DNA from: an uncultured Parabacteroides sp.
GTDB lineage: Bacteria; Bacteroidota; Bacteroidia; Bacteroidales; Tannerellaceae
Length of the DNA: 64,000 bases
Assembly (NCBI GenBank): GCA_944325345.1
Contig: CALUZV010000005.1
Location: forward strand, 92,106 to 156,105
Direction of reading: 5' to 3'
Part shown: in pieces, positions 1-7,331 of the stretch
Layout of the letters: every line of letters begins with the position of its first letter
Numbering within the stretch: position 1 is the stretch's first letter
The notes under the pieces: model-generated
Databases searched by the model: none
What the model was told of the DNA's origin: nothing
The model's input: the letters and a program-made list of their open reading frames with translations, nothing else
Made by a program: the position numbers and the translations under genes

Positions 1-218
1 GGCCAAAGGAACAATGGAGCCGGAGCCCCTTTATCAATATTATCTTTCAAGTTATCATAAAACTCCGGTTTACCGGGCTTATGATACCACTTCAAAGCAT
101 ACTCCTTATCACTATAACGTACTTTATAAACAGTACCTTGACCACCACTACCTAATTCTTCAAGAATGGTAGCTTCACCGCCGGTGGCTATTTTGATGGT
201 GTCGTTGGGTTTAAACAT
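1..218 (-). CDS. Ser/Thr protein kinase, TerY-P type (partial)
   Basis: Only the first 72 codons are in the window; the gene runs off the left edge. The product starts MFKPNDTIKIATGGEA and then shows a glycine-rich ATP loop (LGSGGQGTVYKV, about residues 22-33) and the beta-3 strand with the ATP-binding lysine (YALKWY). This combination is seen in the eukaryote-like kinases that accompany a VWA protein and a PP2C phosphatase in TerY-P stress modules, where the kinase and phosphatase are thought to act on a common target. The catalytic loop cannot be checked because it lies outside. A 27-codon open remnant ends 11 bases upstream of the start, a spacing typical of coupled genes. The start is the first ATG after that stop. 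The family call is firm; the module assignment is inference. Confidence 0.75.
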   Translation of the reverse strand, partial: MFKPNDTIKIATGGEATILEELGSGGQGTVYKVRYSDKEYALKWYHKPGKPEFYDNLKDNIDKGAPAPLFLW

Positions 219-228
219 GACATAGAAA

Positions 229-312
229 TTATTTTTGTTCTACATAAGCAATAGTTCTATCTGAAATAGGATCCACAAAATCTTCATCCGTACAAAAAAC
301 AACAGTATGTAA
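229..312 (-). pseudogene. possible phosphatase C-terminal remnant upstream of the kinase
   Basis: A 27-codon open stretch follows an in-frame stop and has no start codon. Its translation ends SDRTIAYVEQK and contains VVFCTDEDFVDP, which reads like the tail of a globular protein rather than random sequence. It stops 11 bases before the kinase start. In TerY-P modules a PP2C phosphatase commonly sits just upstream of the kinase, so this may be what is left of one. The stretch is too short for a confident family call and could be chance. Confidence 0.25.
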
Positions 313-382
313 TTACATTCAATTTATAATTCAACTGATACACTTATTGTACTAGAATCTCATTTTACTTATGCTGAAAATT

Positions 383-985
383 TTAAAATTGATAATCCGG
401 TTCGTCCAAATATAAAACAGTCTTATACTTATATTTATACTTTTTACAGACAGAAATTATTGCCTCTCGTATTTTTAGATAATTACAACGCAATAATTCC
501 GATGCACATTGAAGTTTTCCATCATGATCATACTCTAAAGTATCTGAGTACTGAGATAGAGAAGATTTAACCGCATCTTCAATTCGTCCTGCATTTTGAC
601 TTTGTATTGCAAAAAGGATTTTCCAATCATTTAGACTTGCATAGTAAGTACGATTTAAAGATTCAGCTCTAGTTGCAATGGCTGAGGTAAAACCTACTTT
701 ACTTATTCTTCCACTCAAACTTGCCGCTACATAAACAAAGCCTGCTTCACTTGAGCGTCGAGAAAATCTCAGATAAGCAGTATTACACTGAGGACAATGC
801 CCTGAACGAGTTCTAAGAGTATGTCCATTTTTACAAGGAGGAGTATTATAAGCAATTAATTTGTTCTGTTGTTTCATAATAGGATAATACTCTGACTGAG
901 TCATACCTTGTGCATTAAAAAGATCTTGCTCTGAGAGTCCTTGAGATTCTAAAAAACGTTTTTGTTCAACCGTTAAACCTTTCAT
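383..985 (-). CDS. GIY-YIG (T5orf172/Mug113-like) nuclease-family protein with zinc ribbon
   Basis: The 200-residue product has an N-terminal helical part (MKGLTVEQKRFLESQG), a zinc-ribbon-like stretch at about residues 50-70 (CKNGH then GHCPQC), and then GFVYVAASLSGRISKVGFT, which matches the GIY-YIG fold of the T5orf172/Mug113 type: a Y-V pair in the first strand and KVGFT with a following arginine (ATRAESLN). These domains occur in phage and mobile-element endonucleases and in proteins of unknown role in Bacteroidetes. A downstream Glu (RIEDAV) could be the metal ligand. An in-frame upstream extension lacks an ATG, so I start at the methionine of MKGLTVEQ. The gene is AT-rich like its kinase neighbour on the same strand. 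Function in defence or mobility is inference. Confidence 0.6.
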   Translation of the reverse strand: MKGLTVEQKRFLESQGLSEQDLFNAQGMTQSEYYPIMKQQNKLIAYNTPPCKNGHTLRTRSGHCPQCNTAYLRFSRRSSEAGFVYVAASLSGRISKVGFTSAIATRAESLNRTYYASLNDWKILFAIQSQNAGRIEDAVKSSLSQYSDTLEYDHDGKLQCASELLRCNYLKIREAIISVCKKYKYKYKTVLYLDEPDYQF

Positions 986-1033
986 AATAATAAATACTTG
1001 CCTCTCCCTCGTCCCCCTCCAGAAGATTAACAA

Positions 1034-1073
1034 CAAAAAAGCGTGGGAACTGTACCTGTCGCTCGTCCCACGC
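1034..1073 (-). terminator. intrinsic terminator of the ncRNA candidate
   Basis: Eight perfect stem pairs (GCGTGGGA with TCCCACGC) plus a further A-T closing pair enclose a loop of about 15 bases and are followed on the minus strand by TTTTTTG. No coding gene ends here in that direction except the short TTG-started frame that covers the RNA. Confidence 0.65.
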
Positions 1074-1355
1074 TAAGAGGCCTTCGCATTGCCCATCCAG
1101 TCGAAACGAGCAACGCCGAAAGCCCCACGCCGATGTATGTATATAATACGCCCTCTGTGCCTTGCTGCCGGGCGGCAACAAGACACTTCTTTTTGGGCTG
1201 TATATAGTACACCCCGAGAGCATTCACCGCTGCTTTGTTTGAACTGGATTAGAAAGTTGCGAAGTTTCTTAGCGTCAAACCAAAGCGTTAAGTAAACGCT
1301 TCCAATATGTCTGTTTCCTTTGCCCTCCACACCCAATCGGCGTGTCGCTCAGGAA
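1034..1355 (-). ncRNA. candidate structured non-coding RNA of about 320 nt
   Basis: On the minus strand this stretch begins just after a perfect TACCTTTG box and ends in a GCGTGGGA...TCCCACGC hairpin followed by a run of seven or so T. Between them several self-complementary segments are visible: GTTTCC pairing with GGAAAC around a nested ACACGCC/GGGTGT arm at the 5' end; AGCGTT-tactt-AACGCT; and CTTGTTGCCG facing CGGCAGCAAG. It is GC-richer than its AT-rich neighbours. I do not recognise RNase P, tmRNA, 6S or SRP signatures. An 87-codon open frame runs through most of it but begins only at TTG and stops exactly before the terminator hairpin, so a small protein cannot be excluded. Confidence 0.45.
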
Positions 1356-1361
1356 ACAGTA

Positions 1362-1369
1362 CAAAGGTA
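1362..1369 (-). promoter_or_regulatory. Bacteroidales -7 box of the ncRNA candidate
   Basis: TACCTTTG on the minus strand is a perfect TAnnTTTG element. A matching TTTG at the -33 position is not evident, so this is a half-consensus promoter. The expected RNA start is around position 1355. Confidence 0.5.
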
Positions 1370-1516
1370 GGAACTTTTTAGATTATTCTACTTCTGCTGT
1401 GTAGATTTTTTGGAAAAACAAGGGAATAATGTATGATATAGGGAGTAGGGAGTATGAAATGTACAAAATCCTTGAAGAAAAATCGGATAAAAGTTGCAAA
1501 GAGAGGGTAACAAGAT

Positions 1517-1524
1517 TACCTTTG
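1517..1524 (+). promoter_or_regulatory. Bacteroidales -7 box of the Panacea gene
   Basis: TACCTTTG lies 18 bases before the chosen ATG and a TTG is found about 20 bases upstream of it, giving a near-complete Bacteroidales promoter. The implied leader is only about a dozen bases, and the position rules out the longer reading-frame extension that begins upstream of the box. Confidence 0.6.
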
Positions 1525-1542
1525 CAGGACAAATCTTTAAAT

Positions 1543-2187
1543 ATGTGCAAATTTTCAGAATCCAACAGACAAAAGCTTGGAAATGCTATTGTATATATTG
1601 CTCGACACACTTCCAATCTGAGCAAAACTAAGCTATTGAAACTATTATACCTTATGGAAGAACGTATGGCATTGAAATATCATGTCCCGTTTATCGGCCT
1701 GCCGTTTGAGGTATGGCAAGCTGGTCCTGTGGCGAAAGATGTGTTCATTGACCTTTCGGATGGTCCTTTCCTGCTGAAAGACTTTGTGAAGACGAATTTC
1801 CATGATGGTGGTATTTTTGTAGAGGCAATAACTGAATTTGATGACAGTGAATTTTCTGAGTGCGAGATTGCCATGATGAATGAAGTTCTGGCTAAATACG
1901 GTAATATGACGGCTTCGGAACTAGTAGCAGAAACACATAAGGAAGGTACGCCTTGGTATCGGACTGCCGCACGTGCTGGATTGTTAGAAGCGTTCAAGAA
2001 GCGTGAATGCAACAACTCGAACGAACAGATAGATTTTGCCGAATCCATGTCAGCTTGTGCTGCGGAAGACTACCGTGAAAGCCTTGCTATACGACAGACT
2101 GCCAACTTGTTAAATGCAGAAGCACATGTAACCCAAACCTCACCACCGCCCATAGCGAATTGTCGCAAATCTATCCTTCTTGCTTAA
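1543..2187 (+). CDS. Panacea-domain (DUF4065/SocA-like) protein
   Basis: The product (214 residues) begins MCKFSESNRQKLGNAIVYIA and has the hallmark Panacea sequence: a helix ending LLKLLYLMEE followed by GLPFEVWQAGPVAKDV. Panacea proteins were originally named as the antitoxin SocA and are now regarded as widespread neutralising domains paired with diverse toxins; some are encoded in phages. Here no obvious co-directional partner follows. The last 35 residues (from about TANLLNAEAH) look unrelated to the domain and overlap the 3' end of the opposite-strand gene by 48 bases, suggesting a rearranged tail. The start is set by the promoter box just upstream; a longer frame begins at 1429. The neighbouring RNA candidate on the opposite strand is a conceivable but unproven partner. 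Confidence 0.7.
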   Translation: MCKFSESNRQKLGNAIVYIARHTSNLSKTKLLKLLYLMEERMALKYHVPFIGLPFEVWQAGPVAKDVFIDLSDGPFLLKDFVKTNFHDGGIFVEAITEFDDSEFSECEIAMMNEVLAKYGNMTASELVAETHKEGTPWYRTAARAGLLEAFKKRECNNSNEQIDFAESMSACAAEDYRESLAIRQTANLLNAEAHVTQTSPPPIANCRKSILLA

Positions 2188-2631
2188 CTGGATATAAAGG
2201 AATCGGTCATCATCCTCACTTTCACCCGGAGGTGCAGGATATCCATTACCCCACATGCGACCAAATCCATATTTTTCTCCATCTTTAGACCAATAGGTAT
2301 TTTCGGAAGAACTGAGGCTATCCAATATATGATAAAACTCATCCGATGGCATTTCATCAAACATGATGTCCCTATGATCCGTATAATCGCCATTAAAAGA
2401 AGTCCGCCCCTCATAATAATAAATAGATGAAAATTCTGGGAATGGCACTCCTGTTATCCGAGAGATGTAATCGTTGTCTGTAATTTTATAACGACGCATC
2501 CAAATATCTGAACCGAAGAAAACTCCGATACCTGCAATGAGAAATAAGAGTAAAGCACCCCCTCCAATATAAACAAGCAGGACTAAAAAGAATTCCCAAA
2601 CAAGCTTTATAATCGTATAAAACGCCTTCAT
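2140..2631 (-). CDS. small membrane protein of unknown function
   Basis: A 164-residue protein. Residues 1-40 form one long or two adjacent hydrophobic segments (MKAFYTIIKLVWEFFLVLLV then IGGGALLLFLIAGIGVFFG). The remaining 120 residues are polar and rich in Tyr, Asp and Ser, with the phrases MPSDEFYHILDSL and SKKDRFATIRYGRW. I do not recognise the family. It is third in a same-strand operon, 28 bases after the stop of the 712-residue protein. An in-frame ATG at 2682 would give a longer protein overlapping the upstream gene by 23 bases; I prefer the later ATG because it starts directly on the membrane segment. The polar part is probably on one face of the envelope, topology unknown. Confidence 0.6.
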   Translation of the reverse strand: MKAFYTIIKLVWEFFLVLLVYIGGGALLLFLIAGIGVFFGSDIWMRRYKITDNDYISRITGVPFPEFSSIYYYEGRTSFNGDYTDHRDIMFDEMPSDEFYHILDSLSSSENTYWSKDGEKYGFGRMWGNGYPAPPGESEDDDRFLYIQLSKKDRFATIRYGRW

Positions 2632-2659
2632 CTCTTCACTAAAAATTCCTACGAAATAA

Positions 2660-4798
2660 TTACTTATAATCAACCCACTCATCGCAATGCCCTCGTATAA
2701 ATTTTGCAACTTGGGTATCGGGATATCTCGTTGCTGCAGTTTTAAACAAATTCCAGTCATAATAAGCTTGGGCTGCCCTTTCGGAATCCGTATATAGTCC
2801 AAATGCCATTCTTTTTATATTTTCAGCCCTTTGGATTATATGCTCATGCATATTTTTCTGATAGCTACTATAAAAGGGGAAACTGTACCAGTAACCTTGA
2901 TAGTAAGAGGTCAAAGCCCAGCATTCTCCAATAGAATTTTGCAAACCACGCACATACATCAACAAATAATCTGCTTTATCATTTGGATTCTTCTCTTTCT
3001 CTATTTTCTTTTCCAAGGAACACATAGCCTGTGCAAATCTCAGTTTATAGCGTTTGCGCAATACTGTTTTTTCTCTAAACTTGCCAAACGGATTATATTT
3101 CATTTCCGAATAGGTATTCCGACTTTCCTCAAAAGAATCAGAAACCAAACGAAGATAATCTATGGCTTCCTCATATTGCATAGAGGCAATTAACTGCGTA
3201 CCAATTATCTCATACAAATATTGCAAATCAGAATAGCTTCGTTCATTCAGGAAGTGATCTAACTTACACATAGGACGCTTCATCCGATAGACCAATCGCT
3301 TCACATATTTAACACCCATAGAATCTAAGTTTACAAAGAAGTCATTTTGATAGTCATACCTGTTATACTCATCTTTACGCATACGATAATCTTGTATATC
3401 GATGCAATCATCATCAGAATGCCAAGAGCGCGACACTCCGACGAGATGAAAGATTCGATTATCGGCATAGTTCAAGAATTGTAAAGCGCGCGTTTTATAT
3501 CCAGAAGAAATACATAAAGGAACAACCTGAGCGATAACAATTTTTCTCATCATATCATTCCAATAATATTGGCTATATCTACATACATGATTATAAAAAC
3601 CCACTGAAGAGATTTGGCTTCTCGTGTCTGTATCCAAATTGGAAACAATCTTTTCGTCCAGCCATACCAATTCATTAAAGATATAATTCTCAAATTGAGG
3701 GTTATATTTAGAGGTTCGTTTCGTCGTAAGATAAATGAGAAATACCCGAATCGCATCTTTTAACTCCGGATTCATCTTACATCTTCCAGCTTTTTGTATA
3801 TACTCCCAAGATTTCGGTAAATCCTCCAACTTATCGAATGTGAAAGAAGCTGCATAATACCATGCAGCCAAATTCTTAACACGCTTCTCTTGAATTACGT
3901 TTAACACAAAACTATTCAATTCACTAAAATCTTTACTATATCCATATTCCTCTTTATGTATAAAATATTGCAAGAAGGATAGAAGCTTTTGACTATTAGG
4001 ATTTTTTTGATATAAATGCAAAAACAAATCCCAGGCATCGTACTTCAAGCCTTCTTTCTTCAAGCAAAGCTGATATGAACTCATATCGCCTATTTCGAGG
4101 AACATTTCTTTGGCAGTTTCAATCCTACCAGTATGATAATAGGCACCAGCCACATAGCCTTTTGCCATATTCAATATGACATCATTCTTGAAAACATGAC
4201 TTCTCTCTAACCACAAATTCACACATTGTTCGTATTGTTGTTTCGCAATGTAAGTCCGCATCATCTGAAGCGTATAACGATCCAACAAACGCTTTTGCTT
4301 GTAAGTCTTGGCGTCTTCTATAATGTTATCCAATCCGACATTTACCTCATCTTCTTCCGAATAATAATACCAGGCACTATTTTGTATTTGACGAATCGAT
4401 TCACTTCGCTTAGCAAGCAACAAAAAGGAAGCAATTTCTAAATCCTTATGCTTAACTATCCATTTAGCAAACCTATTTTTGATGGAGTCGTCATTGCCTA
4501 TCTTCGCTTTGTCATATAATTGTTGCAACTGCCTATAACTCCATAAATAAACGACACGCTGTATATCAGGAATCGGAATTTTCCATGAAGTTAGCTTGGC
4601 CCAGCTTCTACAATTTTCAATTTGCTGCTCTTCCCTATCCAAATATACAATTTGAGGATTATCTCCTTTCATATTATTTCCACAGACACGAAACGTAAAA
4701 TATTCATCGATGGAATTCGTACGTTCAAAAGGTCCACAAGCGAATAAACGAGGACAGAACGTTAGGCTAAGAAACAATATCCATAAAATCCGTTGCAT
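2660..4798 (-). CDS. exported alpha-solenoid (TPR-like) protein, possible lipoprotein
   Basis: The 712-residue product starts with a signal peptide (MQRILWILFLSLTFCPRLFA) that runs into CGPF, so a lipobox-type cleavage before Cys is plausible. The rest is almost wholly helical with repeated pairs of helices (AKGYVAGAYYHTGRIETAKE, then segments at 260-330 and 550-620), resembling TPR/SEL1-type scaffolds. I see no catalytic motif. It begins 4 bases after the stop of the 355-residue gene, so the two are almost certainly co-translated, and a small membrane protein follows. Together they look like an envelope module in which this is the extracytoplasmic scaffold. The family name is unknown to me. 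Confidence 0.65.
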   Translation of the reverse strand: MQRILWILFLSLTFCPRLFACGPFERTNSIDEYFTFRVCGNNMKGDNPQIVYLDREEQQIENCRSWAKLTSWKIPIPDIQRVVYLWSYRQLQQLYDKAKIGNDDSIKNRFAKWIVKHKDLEIASFLLLAKRSESIRQIQNSAWYYYSEEDEVNVGLDNIIEDAKTYKQKRLLDRYTLQMMRTYIAKQQYEQCVNLWLERSHVFKNDVILNMAKGYVAGAYYHTGRIETAKEMFLEIGDMSSYQLCLKKEGLKYDAWDLFLHLYQKNPNSQKLLSFLQYFIHKEEYGYSKDFSELNSFVLNVIQEKRVKNLAAWYYAASFTFDKLEDLPKSWEYIQKAGRCKMNPELKDAIRVFLIYLTTKRTSKYNPQFENYIFNELVWLDEKIVSNLDTDTRSQISSVGFYNHVCRYSQYYWNDMMRKIVIAQVVPLCISSGYKTRALQFLNYADNRIFHLVGVSRSWHSDDDCIDIQDYRMRKDEYNRYDYQNDFFVNLDSMGVKYVKRLVYRMKRPMCKLDHFLNERSYSDLQYLYEIIGTQLIASMQYEEAIDYLRLVSDSFEESRNTYSEMKYNPFGKFREKTVLRKRYKLRFAQAMCSLEKKIEKEKNPNDKADYLLMYVRGLQNSIGECWALTSYYQGYWYSFPFYSSYQKNMHEHIIQRAENIKRMAFGLYTDSERAAQAYYDWNLFKTAATRYPDTQVAKFIRGHCDEWVDYK

Positions 4799-4801
4799 CT
4801 T

Positions 4802-5869
4802 TCAATCGTTTTTGTAAATTAAATCTATTTCCTTTCTTGTATATTTTGAGAGATTCTTTGCATCTAAATGGTAAATGACAGTATGATAAGCGTGTTGCCT
4901 GATTTTAGACTGCACAAGTTTTTTCACTTTTAATATTTCTTCTATTGGGGATGACTCTATACGAATAATATCACCCTTCCAAAGTCTAACATTTTCTACA
5001 AGATAAGGCTCAACAATCTCATACCGATTATCTTCCAACTTTTTACAATAAGTAGCATCCTTAAAATCCGTAGTCCGAAGAATAGATTGAAATTCATTCC
5101 TACGAAGCAAAATACTCCATGCGTAAGTTGGAAAAGCATAATCAAAAGGAAGCGGATATTCAACTTCGGAACGCAAATACGGCACTACATCTTTATAAGA
5201 TATAATGGAGTTCTTTGTATCCGGATGATAGATAGAACCTGTATTGTATAGCATTAAAACACCTTTATCCACAGGTGGAGCTTCTTTTTCCAGTTGATGC
5301 AAACGGATTGTAGCGCTAAGCTTTATTCCTTCTTCTGCCGCATAATCCCGCAATTCTTCGCAGAAACTAAAGAATAAAGGTTGCGTCTCCCTTGTCCAAT
5401 CACAATCGACTTGAATTTCTTTTATCTTCCCCAATTTATTCTGCTTCACCATGGCGCGTATCCTATTATAAAGTAATGAGGCAAAACTCGAATCTTTCTT
5501 GATAGCTTCCGTAGTAATATAGACCGTAGGTATTACTTCCACACCTGCCGGGATGGTATCTAAAAAACGTGTCGTAGCAATAGGGATAGACTTTAAGATT
5601 CCATCTTTATCTTCTCCATAATCAACATCAAACATTCGCACATACATCTTGCCAATATGATGTACACGAAGGAATTGTCTTTCATATTCAGTTAATTGAA
5701 AAGTGGTTTTCCAATAATAAATGGCATTATTCTCCGGCAAGTCATTATCAGAATAAATCGACAACTTCGAATTATCATCCAATACCTTTAGAATGACTCC
5801 CATTACTATACCTACAACGAGAAAAAGGCCAACTCCCTTCAGGATTTTCTTTCTATTTTCTACTCGCAT
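4802..5869 (-). CDS. membrane-anchored TIM-barrel-like protein (DUF3142-like)
   Basis: Residues 8-27 are a membrane anchor (ILKGVGLFLVVGIVMGVILK) after a basic N terminus. The 330-residue extracytoplasmic part begins with AIYYWKTTFQLTEYE and contains KIKEIQVDCDWTRETQ and LSATIRLHQ. The order of alternating strands and helices, a strand ending in VDCDW and a later strand ending in RL, fits glycoside-hydrolase-like TIM barrels such as DUF3142 proteins. I cannot name substrate or catalytic acids. It is the first gene of an operon with the solenoid protein and the small membrane protein, and a good promoter box lies 25-32 bases upstream of its ATG. Confidence 0.6.
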   Translation of the reverse strand: MRVENRKKILKGVGLFLVVGIVMGVILKVLDDNSKLSIYSDNDLPENNAIYYWKTTFQLTEYERQFLRVHHIGKMYVRMFDVDYGEDKDGILKSIPIATTRFLDTIPAGVEVIPTVYITTEAIKKDSSFASLLYNRIRAMVKQNKLGKIKEIQVDCDWTRETQPLFFSFCEELRDYAAEEGIKLSATIRLHQLEKEAPPVDKGVLMLYNTGSIYHPDTKNSIISYKDVVPYLRSEVEYPLPFDYAFPTYAWSILLRRNEFQSILRTTDFKDATYCKKLEDNRYEIVEPYLVENVRLWKGDIIRIESSPIEEILKVKKLVQSKIRQHAYHTVIYHLDAKNLSKYTRKEIDLIYKND

Positions 5870-5893
5870 ATCCTCTTTGCTTCAATTTTTGAG

Positions 5894-5901
5894 CAAAGCT
5901 A
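5894..5901 (-). promoter_or_regulatory. Bacteroidales -7 box of the three-gene envelope operon
   Basis: TAGCTTTG on the minus strand, 25 bases from the ATG of the DUF3142-like gene. It separates this operon from the phosphodiester-glycosidase gene upstream, whose stop is 111 bases away. Confidence 0.6.
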
Positions 5902-5980
5902 CACAAGATAAGGACATACGAAAGAATGATAACAATAGCGTTGTATGAAATAGGCTCTGGATTGTACGAAATCCCCCCTC

Positions 5981-6811
5981 TCAATGAAATCCTCTAAAGA
6001 CAAGATAGTTGATATTTGGCAAAACCTTATCTGTATATATTCCTAATTCATGAACAATCCCGTCCTCGCCTCGCCACCAACCATACGAAGAACCGCCGAC
6101 CAAATAGAGTGCATTGGTAAATCCCATATCGGCCAGGGCTTCTGAAAAATCGTATAAGGATTCTCGGTTCTTACTTTCTACGATATAAAAATCATTGCTT
6201 TGCTGTGCCAGTGCTCGGCGTATCGCCTTACCTTTCAAACGGTTTTCTTGGATTTCTCCATCCATTACCAAAGGATATTGCCGAAAGAAATCCCCTCCGT
6301 GAGTAATACAATAGTCTTTTATCTCATCATTTATGGTATTTCCCAACGAGATTTTCCCATCCAGAATGGCACAATATCCTGTTTTCCTCTTTCCTCTGGA
6401 CAACTGTTTTCCCTTCAAAACAAAATCACCTAAAATCTGGCCATTATCTTTGCGGATATCGGCTGCCCACACTACGAAATATACAGTTGAATCTGATTGG
6501 CTGGGCATTTGCAACGACATCTCTGCCCTCATATTCTGTAAGGAATAAATGGAGAGAACAACATCATTAATGGAGTCTAACCGAAACTCCACACGTGCCT
6601 GCTTATCCATCTTCAGGGTATCATCTTGAAGAATGACGGGATTAACCATTTCGATATGCTCCGGTTCACCTTCTTCCCTACTAAAAAGCCAAAAGAAAAG
6701 CGACCCGATAATTAACAGAGACACAACGGCTATTATCCCCCATCGCACAAAACCATGTTTAGGCTTCGATGTTCCTAATACTTGTATTTCATCTTCTTCA
6801 TTCCGTCTCAT
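5981..6811 (-). CDS. phosphodiester glycosidase (NAGPA/DUF2233) family protein, membrane-anchored
   Basis: The 276-residue product has a cytoplasmic tail of about 22 residues, a membrane segment (WGIIAVVSLLIIGSLFFWLF) and an outside domain. In that domain the run QENRLKGKAIRRALAQ, then FSEALADMGFTNALYLVGGS, matches the conserved end of the NAGPA/DUF2233 family, whose members cleave phosphodiester-linked sugars (mammalian uncovering enzyme is the named example). In most members the last motif reads LDGG; here it is LVGG, so the family's conserved Asp is replaced. Its ATG overlaps the stop of the LytTR gene by 4 bases, so the two are translationally coupled. The substrate is unknown; an envelope glycan is likely. 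Confidence 0.75.
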   Translation of the reverse strand: MRRNEEDEIQVLGTSKPKHGFVRWGIIAVVSLLIIGSLFFWLFSREEGEPEHIEMVNPVILQDDTLKMDKQARVEFRLDSINDVVLSIYSLQNMRAEMSLQMPSQSDSTVYFVVWAADIRKDNGQILGDFVLKGKQLSRGKRKTGYCAILDGKISLGNTINDEIKDYCITHGGDFFRQYPLVMDGEIQENRLKGKAIRRALAQQSNDFYIVESKNRESLYDFSEALADMGFTNALYLVGGSSYGWWRGEDGIVHELGIYTDKVLPNINYLVFRGFH

Positions 6812-7179
6812 ACTCTCTCGATTTCTTTTTCCAATAAACTTTTTAATTGCTTTAATGCTTCTCTGGAAGCCGAGAGCACAAAGGTATGTTCTATTTTCAT
6901 ATCAGACAAAACCAATGATTGTTTCCCGAGATTGATTTTATAAATATATTCCCGGTTGATTATAAGACTCTTTCCTATACGAATAAACAAGGATGCTTCC
7001 GTCTTCATCTGCTTCTCGATGATTTGCTGGAAATGAGATAGATTAAACGAAAACAGATGTTCGGATTTATCATGAAGCACCATCATCGAATAGTTCCCAT
7101 CCGACGATATATAAACAATCCGTTCAGGATAAACCCGAACCAATTCGTTGGTTGTACTAATGATGATAGGCGACTTCAT
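6808..7179 (-). CDS. stand-alone LytTR DNA-binding regulator
   Basis: A 123-residue protein made of a single LytTR domain: VRVYPERIVYISSDGNYSMM at the front, then FIRIGKSLIINREYIYKINL, the typical RVHRSYLVN-type core. There is no receiver domain. Such small LytTR proteins in Bacteroidales usually sit beside the membrane gene they regulate, and here the stop overlaps the next gene's ATG by 4 bases. I start at the ATG after the promoter box; the longer frame begins at a TTG that lies inside that box. Autoregulation of the pair is inference. Confidence 0.8.
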   Translation of the reverse strand: MKSPIIISTTNELVRVYPERIVYISSDGNYSMMVLHDKSEHLFSFNLSHFQQIIEKQMKTEASLFIRIGKSLIINREYIYKINLGKQSLVLSDMKIEHTFVLSASREALKQLKSLLEKEIERV

Positions 7180-7194
7180 ATCATTTGTTTCCTG

Positions 7195-7202
7195 CAAAAA
7201 TA
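7195..7202 (-). promoter_or_regulatory. Bacteroidales -7 box of the LytTR/phosphodiester glycosidase pair
   Basis: TATTTTTG on the minus strand, 15 bases before the ATG. The implied transcript would have almost no leader, and the box argues against the TTG start that falls within it. Confidence 0.6.
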
Positions 7203-7251
7203 CAAACTATACCCCAATACTTTCACAAAATTCCGCCTTTTATCCATCATA

Positions 7252-7283
7252 AACAAAAACAGGAGCGCCCTCCGGCACTCCTG
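7252..7283 (-). terminator. intrinsic terminator after the HU-like gene
   Basis: On the minus strand CAGGAG pairs with CTCCTG around an internal GCC/GGC arm and is followed by TTTTTGTTT. It lies about 50 bases past the stop of the HU-like gene and before the LytTR promoter. Confidence 0.65.
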
Positions 7284-7331
7284 CTCTCTCCTCTTCTTCC
7301 CCTGCCTTAGGGAAGTCCCCGAAGGGATGGT

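Noticed and set aside
1073..1336. A protein-coding gene of 87 codons
   Set aside because: It starts only at TTG, coincides with strong hairpins and stops exactly at a terminator, so I list the interval as an RNA candidate instead; the protein is not fully excluded.
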